Of a stretch of DNA of 64,000 nucleotides, positions 55,192-64,000 are shown piece after piece. Positions within the stretch are counted from its first letter, which is position 1. Every line of letters starts with the position of its first letter. The notes beneath the pieces are model-generated. The model was not told where the DNA came from and did not search any database. It worked only from the letters and a program-made list of their open reading frames with translations. Made by a program: the position numbers and the translations under genes. This DNA is from Owenia fusiformis. Taxonomy: Eukaryota > Annelida > Polychaeta > Sabellida > Oweniidae. Location: the NCBI GenBank assembly GCA_903813345.2, contig CAIIXF020000011.1:36760062-36824061 (forward strand). Direction: 5' to 3'.

Positions 55192-58100
55192 TTTTACAGC
55201 TATCTATCTAATCGATGTATATTCCAAATGATAAAAATCATCATTTATTCATGATCATCATCTGCCGTCATTATATCATCATCATTTTTACTTCTTCATA
55301 ACATATTTTAAGTTGTGATGTAAACTCCTACTTCCAGAACTTTTTGTAAGTTGAAACTGCTGCTTTTGATAATATATCCGTTGAATGTAAGGCCTTGTTT
55401 GTGAGCTGGATTTCCCTTCAGCTTTTCAAAACAGTTTTCCGATGAATGCCTTATTATACATTCACTTACTCTTTCTCGAATGAGCCCGAATGCACCTCTA
55501 AAATACTTTACAACATAAAAGTATACACGTTTTAATACGTCGTGTTCAGTCCAGTGGTTTGCATGTTCCTATTGGCTTTATACAGAGATTTATAGTGAGC
55601 ATTACAATGAATTCAAATGTATTCACTATGTCCTTAGTTCGTTTCAATGTACATCGTATATGTTAAAAACACTTTTGTCACAGTTGGATTGCTTACAAAT
55701 AAAAAACAAAATAGTCGGTCTTTAATCCTTTCAGCTGAGTACTGCTGCGCCAAATAACTAGATACCCCGTACACTCTAATTCAGCAAACTGTTGTTACCT
55801 TACCAGTGATGAGGTTTCCGCGAAACTTTAATTAATGCTGTTTTTATCAGAATTTATAGTCCTTGAAAACGCTTCAAATGCATCAAATATATGCATCACC
55901 CCTCCACCATGTAACTAATACAAAAAGAACCATGGATAGAAGAGGACGAAAAGAGCCTAAAATCTATTGCTCGATTGTGCTAGTCGTCCTAATTATGTCC
56001 AAACTTATCATTTATACCACGGGGGTCAGTGACAATCATATGCGGTAAAAAGCATGGGGTAATTACTAAGTGGGTAATTAAAACACAAATCACATTTAAA
56101 CTCATGATAAAGCTAATCAATGATGCAACTTTATATTGCAAGACAATCAGTCGTGGATCCGACCCACTGAGCCATTATGCCCTCTGATCAAGCTAAGGTA
56201 CTTATTCTTTGTCTGACTGTGGCCAATCAACTGATTATTAAGGTAATGGGGGTGTCGATACTGGAGTACGCAACAAGGAAACGGAAAAATAATTTTTCTT
56301 CAATCATGTTACATGAGACAAAAATGCAGGAACAAAGTTGAGTCATTCCGTATTTTATGTTTTTGGGCAAATTAGAAGATAAACCACACACCTTGTTAAG
56401 ATAAAGAAAATGTGAAAATAAATCTTCCAATCTTTTTAATTTCCTTCTCAGTCACCCCAACGAACAATCAAAAATACATAAGCATTTAACATGTTCTAGC
56501 CCCTCCTCTACAAATTCCACAACAATAGTACAGGAACTTAGAAACTGTATTCAAGACTAAAACAACATGTTTGTTTATATCCAATAGTTTGTGGTGCTAT
56601 ATAGATGCCACCTTTTTATGGTCTCTGGTGTTTGTATCCACTTTGTGCTCTCACATGTGTGGTTTACACTGTTGTTTTGTAATTTATTTTTTGTTGTTTT
56701 TATTTTACTTAAAATCCTTATTTAATTTAACTAATCTATAATTATTCAAATATCAGCGAGTAAAATGGAAATGCAGTGGATGTGCGTTAGTTTTTATCAT
56801 TTAAGTTCAATGTATGCTATTTCAAGAAAATGATGCTTTGGTGTGGAAAACGTTATTCTCGTTCATAGTGTGTAGGATCTTCATCCAAGATACTGTACAC
56901 CAGATAAGTTGTTTTTAGTAATCTATGTTTGTTGTCGTAGTTTTATTGCTTTGCTTTGTTTTTTATGATATTTACCCCAAATTGCTAAATGCTGTTATTG
57001 TGTAGTTGTTTTCTGCTCACTGATGTGTCAAGGGACAGTTAAGGAGTTTGCCCCTGTAATTTATAAATGAACTGATTTAAGTTTAAGGTAACTTTCTTCT
57101 ATACCCGCGACGTTAATTAACCCGAATCAGCCACATCTGAATATTTGAACACTTTTTTGCACAGATCACATTGTCTGAATGAACTGGCCAAGTTTTGTAA
57201 CTTATTATAGGTGCCATTGGCGCAGATTAAAACAGGTCTGACCTTAAAACAGGTAATGCAAAAAGCCAGAGATGACAGTCATATCGTTTTATTTGAAAAA
57301 ACGAATTAACCTCACTTGCCTCAACCTGGCTTTTTTCAGAATGATCTACTTTTTTTATTTTTTATAGTCAGGTTCTTTACTAAAGATAGCATACATAATT
57401 CACACCAGATCAGATATTTTTATTTTGGATTACCAAACAAGTAATTTCAACAGACATGTCATATTTGAGATAAATATTGGTCTTTTATTTAAGTTAACAT
57501 TTAATTTCATAATACAACTAGTCCAAATATTTTGGGCAACAAAATTACGAAAACATTCAAGCCCTAATACATATACGTTTAGACAAAAATCACTTAAATA
57601 TTCTGCATTACCACCAGAGTGTTATTTTTGAATGAATTCATATATTTTTGAATATCTTCATATTAAAGGGACTAGAAGGGACAGAGGAAAATTGAGTACA
57701 AGTTTGGGAAATGTTTTATTAGTTTTACAATTTTTTAGCTGTCATCATTCCATGTCATGCATTCTTTCCAAAAATTTTCTCAACTGTTCAGTTCAATATT
57801 AAAGTGTTCTGGAAAAAATGAAAAAAGACATATTCTCTTTTTAAATACGAATTTGGACATTTCTGCATCTTAATCTTCAATAACTTTACGATTCAAAGGA
57901 AAACAGTGGTACGATTCCTGAAGATTCCTTTCATGATTTTATACCCTCAGTCCCTTTTAATTCCTTTAAAACAAACAATATTGTCACTAAAAAACTTGTT
58001 CACTCTTTTTCATCTAAATGCTTGTACTGTGTAGGTACGGTAGGTGTATAAATGAGAGATCTAGTTTCACAAGCTTATGACAACCATTTCAAAAGTTGGG

Positions 58101-60232
58101 TATAGATACAGGTTTTCTATGGTACAGGTGGTCCATTTTTTATAACAACATGAAAGTTGCAATTCACTTCAAACAGACATCCATATGCATATCAATAATA
58201 TAAATGCCTCCATATTAAAACAATAATAAATATGGCTAGAAAATTTACCAATACCGCAATATAAAACCTAAGATTTAAAGAATGCAGAACAAACATGTGC
58301 ATTGTAATACATCATAATAATAACACATCATAATTACAAATACAACAGACTTGAAGAAATACAATTGTTTTACATTAAGTCCTAGACTCCCCCATCTTTC
58401 ACCAAAGGATGTGAGGTACAGTATATAGGGAGAAGGGGTCACAAGGACTTGTTGCAAGACTATACACATATAAACTTCAGTTCCATGGATTTTAATTATT
58501 ATTCTCCAAGAAGCACCCGACTGATTGGAAAATTGCAAAAATACACCTGTTAATCTTAAAATTAGTTCAGAGCAGTTCTCATTGTGTCCTTCTTGAACAG
58601 AATGCTCACTTGGTAAGAATACTTTGTTATTCATAACTTGTTACACCTTCTTAATGTTTACTTGTAAGATAACATGGTAATTGAATTCACTAAACACACA
58701 ATCTGCTGCTAAGAGAATTTACCATAGGAGCTTTAATCCCCCAATTAATCCTCAAATGGTCACTAAAATAAAATACTGAACTCTAAACTGATGAACATTT
58801 ACAGTGCACATTAAAACCTATTTATTTGAACACCTCAAGGGTTGGCTTAGCCTTCACATTGACGAGATGTATCACTAGGAAAACATAGAAATCAATAGGA
58901 TAGTACTATACAAACAAGGTATAAACATGACTGAGTGTTACCACCTGCAAATAGTTACAGAAATGTAACAATTTGTCACAGATTATGTGACAACAGTCAC
59001 AAACAATGGTGGCTTCAACAATATGGCACCAGTTCTTGGCATATTTCAAGGCTTTACCTTCAGAGAAGCGTTCACATAAACAAGTTTTAATGTTAAGTCT
59101 CATCAAAATGTAAGCTAATATATTGTGCGTGGTTTACAATCATGGAGACTTCTACGACTATGTGCATTTCAAGAATGTTTACTTGTTCCATTTGAAATTT
59201 AAAATATACATCAAATATGTCATCAAACTATAACAAATCCCTGGATGGCTCACTTTGAGGGTGAAAGTGTAAACTCTGAAACTATCACACATGGAGTAAT
59301 TTAGGAAGTTGCTTGTTTTCAATTTATTTCTTCATTCAAATTGCTGGAGAGAGGCAGCCATGTTAATTTACAAACATGTAGAGATAATTCTTATATTTCC
59401 TGCTTTTCAAATGGTGGATTTAATTCTACAGATCAATCCCATCTATATGCAGATCCACATGGAAACACTGTCCTTTTTCCATGTGGATCTACCTTCCTGA
59501 AATCCATGAGGATTCCACTTGGATATGTGGATTGGCTTTGTAGATTTAAACAGATAATTGTTGTTTTCTCGATGTCTAATTTGTAATTTTACTCCATCAC
59601 CAAACTAAAAACTATTAAAGGCCCCATGTTAAGTTTGAAAATATGTTTTTATCATTAATAACTTTATATGGGACCTTAAAAGCTTTAAAGTCATCCAATA
59701 TTCCGTACCTGATTGAGGCGGATTACCTCCTAAATAAACAATGTGCACTAAAACCAAACTCAAACTATACATAAAATACATAAATAAATGTACTTGTACA
59801 TAAATAATATTTACATATTCTTCAACATGTACTAAGGCATTTATGCGTTTTATTACATTCATTGGCAAAATTATGAATAAGAAAACAAAAGCAATGGCGC
59901 TGCACCATACAATTTGAGATAAGAACTTTCACTGCAATTCTGAATATTTGTACCAGTTATGTTGTATTTTTATGCTGAAGGCCATTACTTGAAAATATTG
60001 TGAATGTGATTACTAAAATGGTTAAAATATGAAAGACAATTGATTTTCTAGAATCCTTATTAACATTATTTTCAAGAAACAATATTGAATTACAGAACAT
60101 AAAATCGAACATGACTGTATTCACGCCTTCTATAAACTGTAAACAAAGTCAACATTTCACCCGGGGTATATTCTCGAACACTGCCCCAGGTAATACTTGT
60201 AATGTGTGACGTCATAATGGGGGACCCTAGTA

Positions 60233-60496
60233 ATGGCAGACCATAATGAATATTCGAAACATTTTGGTGAGGAAATCGAACACTTCACTCCCTTCCATCG
60301 TTCAGGGTACAGAAAACGTTTATGTCTAGCCCTGTATTCGACAATATTACCCCTGCTCTTCGGTCTATATTTCTTAAATATAATACAATTGAGGTACAGG
60401 TACATTGAAGTCCTATGTGCAGGATTTCAAGTTCTAAAACAAAGCATAAAATGCAGTAAACCATTGCTTGTTTCTTGCATTGATACTTGCAAATAA
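60233..60496 (+). CDS. Unrecognised 87-residue ORF with a possible membrane segment
   Basis: Reads MADHNEYSKHFGEEIEHFTP, then a basic stretch (HRSGYRKR) and a hydrophobic segment LCLALYSTILPLLFGLYFLN. I do not recognise it. TGACGTCA lies 19 bases upstream of the ATG (60207-60214). It could be a first exon on the plus strand, a micro-protein, or chance, since the ORF is short and lies in AT-rich intergenic DNA between CPT1 and the IP3R-like gene. Confidence 0.25.
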   Translation: MADHNEYSKHFGEEIEHFTPFHRSGYRKRLCLALYSTILPLLFGLYFLNIIQLRYRYIEVLCAGFQVLKQSIKCSKPLLVSCIDTCK

Positions 60497-61401
60497 AAAA
60501 TCAAAGATACGTAAATCATTCATAGAGTTTAATAATACAAACTATACACAGCGAATTATTTGTATTATCCTTGGTAAGATTTGTTCTAATGTGACACATC
60601 ACAAGGTGACAAATCCTGTAAACCAAAGAAAAATACAATAACCCATCTAAATGCATGGATATCTGGGATTGTTTGTTTCACAGGCAGACATTTCTCAAAA
60701 ATATCACATATCATAAATTGATTTTGTTAAGCGCCAATTGTGCTTTATTCAACAATGATATCTCAATAGATACATTGTAGACAAAAATATGATATCCTTT
60801 CTAGTATGTGATTTGTGATATTTTCATGAAACTAACCCCTGTATACTAAGAGGATGTACTCAACACTACAGTAAAAATACAATAAACTCATGAGAAGTGT
60901 GATTTACCTATTAAATTCATTTTGATTTTTGCTAACCCTGACACAAGTCACCACATATCACATAATATGTAGAAATAGGATTTTAAAATATTATTCTTAT
61001 AATAATAACAGTAAGCTTTAAAACCAGTAACATGTAGGAAAATCTATATGCAATTCTTGAATAATTGGTGCTGAAAGAGGAGTGAGTGCCAAGAGTACCA
61101 CATAAGACTTTCTATATGGTCCCTCCCAAAAAATCAAAACAGATCAGTGCCATCTGGTTGGGAAATTAAATGTAAGGGAAGGGTGTAACAGAGACTTGGT
61201 TCTGGTCTCAATGAAAAAGGTCCTAATAGCAGCACACTTCTTGGATCCTAACTAGCAGCAATATCCCAAGAGTAAGTTATGCCCAAATAGGGGTTAAAAT
61301 TAACAATGTCATTTTCAACTCTTCCAATATTTACATCAATTGAGTTGCATTTTTGTGTTTAAGGGACCAGGTCATAATTTCAATGTAACCCAAAAATATA
61401 A

Positions 61402-61407
61402 TTTATT
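61402..61407 (-). terminator. Candidate CPT1 polyadenylation signal
   Basis: AATAAA on the minus strand, about 253 bases after the CPT1 stop. It is the first such hexamer I noticed downstream. In DNA this AT-rich the hexamer occurs by chance, so this is only a candidate. Confidence 0.25.
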
Positions 61408-61659
61408 TCATTTCAGATTGAGCAAAAATATTTTCAAATTAAAAATCAAAGTAGACCAATGAATATAAGTGGATTTGAAAACTCCATCCCAAAATGTAAT
61501 TTGTGGGCTAACAAAGATATAATGACATTGTCCCTTATATGATCATCTAGCTATTTCAGAGACTTCAAAGACATTACTTCTTGTCCGTGAGTCTATGGAT
61601 ACCTTCACTATATGTACAACTAAATATTTTCCTGGATATGTCCTATGAATGGATGGTTT

Positions 61660-61731
61660 CTACGATGTGTTAAAAAGATCTTTAATATCAGCTAGAGCTT
61701 TTGTTATTGTACGTCCAAACCTCCTTGCATC
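61660..61731 (-). CDS. CPT1: Carnitine O-palmitoyltransferase 1, last coding exon
   Basis: Encodes DARRFGRTITKALADIKDLF then NTS and a TAG stop. It continues in frame from the previous exon and matches the CPT1 C-terminus (T-D-S-H-R-F-G-R-x-L-K-E-A-x-x-D-I-x-x-L-F). Acceptor ttttacag. The intron between the two exons is about 2 kb and holds an inverted-repeat element and a SINE. Confidence 0.92.
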   Translation of the reverse strand, partial: DARRFGRTITKALADIKDLFNTS

Positions 61732-61764
61732 CTGTAAAATACATACAGTATTAAAAAAATATGG

Positions 61765-62810
61765 TACACACTGTAAACCTGCATAGTATAAATGCGGCAG
61801 TTCGCTTGTCACTGGTAGAAAGTCATTAATCACACATCTGGTGTTCTTGCACATGCGTAGTGGTAATAAAATCTGTCTTAGAAAATATGGCTGTGGTGTT
61901 TGAAGGCTATGTCATGTTGTCTGGTAAGCTTAAAATCTATGATTTCTACCGACATTTCTCTGTCTAAACTTATTACCTTATTATCTTATGATATTAAAGA
62001 CTTGCTGAATCATATTTATTTGGTCATTATGTCACTATTTTAAAGGTATCAGTTAATATGAAATATATATTTTTTGCATTTTTGAGTGTACTTTTCCATC
62101 ATATTTTCTATATTTTCCTACTTTTTTACTTCAGAACTTTTTTCACAGTGAGAAACAATGGGGTATTATGAAACAATATCACTTCAAGAAAAGTGTACAT
62201 TATTTTGTTTAAAGTAGATATTGGCATTTTAATTGAGTAGGTGTTGGCCAAAATTGATATTTTTAACATTGGTTTGAATAGGCAACTTTGAGCTGTTGCT
62301 CGCAGAAAACAAGTGATATATCAAAGGAAGAAAATAATGTAGAAAATTGATTTATATGAGCAGAAAGAGGAGACTTTAAAGTACAAAACCATCAAAAAAA
62401 TATATGATTCAAAAAGTAGAATCAATTAGAAAAGTGACTTTTCATGCAAATGTGTACTAAAATTAAAATTTTATTTATGTACTAGTGTTCCATTTACAAA
62501 AAATAGATACAATGGAATGTGTTAGAATTCGGTTAATTATGATTGGAATTTGTAAACTTTTTTTACATCTATGAATTACTAATTGATCATTCTTTTTAGT
62601 TATTGCAAAAGTTATAGTTTCTAAGTAAGTTTAAACGAGTGATAACATGAAAAGAGATTGCGGTTTAATTAACCAAAAGTGGCTACAGCATTAACTTTCT
62701 ACAGTGGAAGACTGTTTGACCTACTAGTAAACACAGCTAAGAACTGGATATAAGGCTAATTAATCAAAACAAGCTTGACAAGCGAACTGCCAGCTTAGGT
62801 TTACAGTGTA
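61765..62810. mobile_element. 1.05-kb element with tacactgtaaacct termini
   Basis: At 61765 tacacactgtaaacct, followed by ggcagttcgcttgtca at 61797, is matched inverted at 62776-62810 (tgacaagcgaactgcc, then aggtttacagtgta). The AT-rich interior has no ORF. It lies in the last CPT1 intron and starts about 30 bp upstream of the last exon's acceptor. Confidence 0.7.
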
Positions 62811-62814
62811 CAAG

Positions 62815-62940
62815 TATCATAATATGTACAGTAAATATCAGAATATGTACAGTATATACCATAATATATACAGTAAGATCCATAATATATACGATAAATA
62901 AGATAATATACAAAATGAAATATTAAAATATGTACATTAT
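62815..62940. repeat. AT-rich tandem repeat
   Basis: cataatatgtacagtaaata and variants repeat at about 22-bp spacing, five times or so, in the CPT1 intron. Confidence 0.7.
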
Positions 62941-63393
62941 AGTTTTTGACCTCTCCCCAGGTTGACTGCTAAAGTTATCGGAGAGTTTAAGCTTGCAATG
63001 TTTTTCACAAAGCAACCGTGAATGGACAGCACATGAATCAATATAGCAATGCAATGTATGTCATGCATGTTTTAGCTTCGACTATCTTACCAAACGAGCT
63101 TGATTAAAATATGTATCAGAAAACTAGCTATAGAACTACCAATGGCATGTTACATGCTGCATATCATATACAGCAGTATAGTCTCAACTAACACTGAAGC
63201 TCAATGCTTATATAAGTGAGGAGGCTACATGTATTTATTTATAGGCAATTTATACATATACATTGCCTTTTCGATTTTATATACTCGCTAAAACTCTCCA
63301 TTATTTAACACTGTAAACTATAAACAAACCAAGTCAAAGCTATTGACTGCCCATTGACCTAAAATCATGTATTTAGATATTGAGGTCGTCATA

Positions 63394-63710
63394 GTCCACC
63401 CGCAATGGCTCAGTGGCAGAGTCAATGGTTACCAATATCGCTTGGCCCCAGGTTCGATTCCCGGTTCAGACAAGTTTGTTTGTGCGTTATGTAATTCTGG
63501 GTGTTTGACTGAGTGGTGTACAACTCATATAAAAGGCTGTGGTGTGTACTTGTATGTCTATGTACTGGTGCACACAAAAGAACACAGGGCTCCTCCAAGG
63601 AGGGGTTTCTGGCTCTATCTTCGAGTGTAAAATATGTAAATACGGAATATACCAATGAGGTATTGCTCGCCAAATATGGCGGTAACCAAGATATAATAAT
63701 AATAATATGA
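63394..63710 (+). mobile_element. tRNA-derived SINE with ATA tail
   Basis: A tRNA-like head at about 63394-63470 has an A box (tggctcagtggcagagt) and a consensus B box (ggttcgattcc). A non-tRNA body of about 220 bases and an (ATA)n tail at 63692-63709 follow. It ends 12 bp before the CPT1 exon. Not a functional tRNA gene: the arms do not fold well around the anticodon. Confidence 0.65.
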
Positions 63711-63721
63711 TATCAACTTAC

Positions 63722-63814
63722 TGTTGTTGTACATGAATTCTTGCAAGATATATGGAAGAACAGGCAATCTTCTCCTGCTATTATGTATGAGACACCATAG
63801 CCATCATCAGCCAC
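63722..63814 (-). CDS. CPT1: Carnitine O-palmitoyltransferase 1, penultimate coding exon
   Basis: CPT1 sits in the outer mitochondrial membrane and makes acylcarnitine from long-chain acyl-CoA, the control step for fatty-acid import. This 93-base exon encodes [20 protein letters not shown] then [11 protein letters not shown]. That is the conserved end of the acyltransferase domain ([20 protein letters not shown] in vertebrate CPT1). Acceptor attcag, donor gtaagt, phase 0 at both ends. Its 3' splice site is repeated twice more upstream (to 63926). Earlier exons are beyond the right edge. Confidence 0.93.
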
Positions 63815-63950
63815 CTGAATTAAAATATGCTCACAATTATGTATGAGACACCATATCCATCATCAGCCACCTGAATTAAAATATGCTCACAATTATGTAT
63901 GAGACACCATAGCCATCATCAGCCACCTGAATTAAAACATACTCACTTTA
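63783..63950. repeat. Three 56-bp copies of the CPT1 acceptor and exon start
   Basis: gtatgagacaccat recurs at 63785, 63841 and 63897. On the minus strand every copy has ttttaattcag followed by 36 bases of exon sequence (GTGGCTGATGATGG...). The upstream copies at 63870 and 63926 would run into an in-frame TAA in the next intron piece. Confidence 0.9.
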
Positions 63951-64000
63951 TGCATTTAGCTTTGAGGCTATTAAATTTGCTTTGATTAGATTTTTAGATT

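Larger units (their letters stand above)
50704..55108. other. 4.4-kb intron between IP3R-like exons 1 and 2
   Basis: Contains the degenerate repeat at 51.4-51.65 kb, two degraded MITEs, two tRNA-bearing elements and the mini-insertion copy 4. Poly-C/CT tracts lie at 54413-54424 and 54505-54538. No additional coding exon was seen. Confidence 0.55.
55192..61659. other. Intergenic region between IP3R-like start and CPT1 stop
   Basis: Should hold the CPT1 3' UTR (right side) and the IP3R-like 5' UTR/promoter (left side). I could not fix a TATA box or transcription start. Visible items: a TCA-rich stretch (55220-55285), the ORF at 60233 with a TGACGTCA palindrome upstream, and the small hairpin at 59618-59680. 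Confidence 0.5.

Noticed and set aside
54400-54540. Poly-C and CT-rich tracts as regulatory sites
   Set aside because: Low-complexity intron sequence with no further support.
63394-63470. Functional tRNA gene
   Set aside because: Good A and B boxes, but a poor anticodon arm and a SINE-like body with an ATA tail follow.

Overview
This is a eukaryotic, animal window. It is AT-rich, with small exons in large introns, GT-AG splice sites and dense repeats (non-LTR retrotransposons, many short inverted-repeat elements, minisatellites). The repeat style and the two gene families fit a marine invertebrate, most likely a mollusc or other lophotrochozoan. That placement is an inference and no species can be named.

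Two host genes are visible, both on the minus strand. (1) A gene of the IP3 receptor / ryanodine receptor superfamily runs from its ATG at 55191 down to 1920 and continues past the left edge. I could assemble 29 exons by hand, with matching splice phases throughout and an open frame of 1,157 codons. They cover the N-terminal beta-trefoil, the MIR repeats and the first helical/RIH part. The channel domain lies outside the window. The protein resembles an IP3 receptor in length and layout but lacks several residues that contact IP3 in vertebrate receptors. (2) The last two coding exons of carnitine O-palmitoyltransferase 1 (CPT1) lie at 63814-63722 and 61731-61660; the rest of that gene is beyond the right edge. 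About 6.5 kb of apparently intergenic DNA separates the two genes.

Layout, left to right: 1-1490 long tandem repeat plus microsatellite; 1735-8439 the compact 3' part of the IP3R-like gene; 8455-9720 an inverted-repeat element carrying a small intact Crypton-like ORF; 9754-14354 a 4.6-kb foldback element with about 1-kb arms; 14465-17886 six exons, one with a six-copy tandem exon/donor duplication; 17887-35750 large introns with palindromic mariner-type elements, minisatellite-armed foldbacks and a broken LINE; 35751-39686 five exons; 39687-49712 a 10-kb intron with a 41-bp minisatellite, an AAGCG-rich foldback and an apparently complete LINE; 49713-55191 the first four exons; 55192-61659 intergenic; 61660-64000 CPT1 exons with an inverted-repeat element and a tRNA-type SINE in the intron.

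The strongest unusual signals are four exon-intron boundaries in two unrelated genes that each carry tandem copies of their own splice site and adjoining exon sequence; a palindromic insertion of only 20-35 bp in four copies, three with exact 7-bp target duplications; a LINE whose ORF1 and ORF2 share one frame and are separated by a single UAG; and a terminal-inverted-repeat element whose two copies enclose tRNA-like sequences of different apparent identity.
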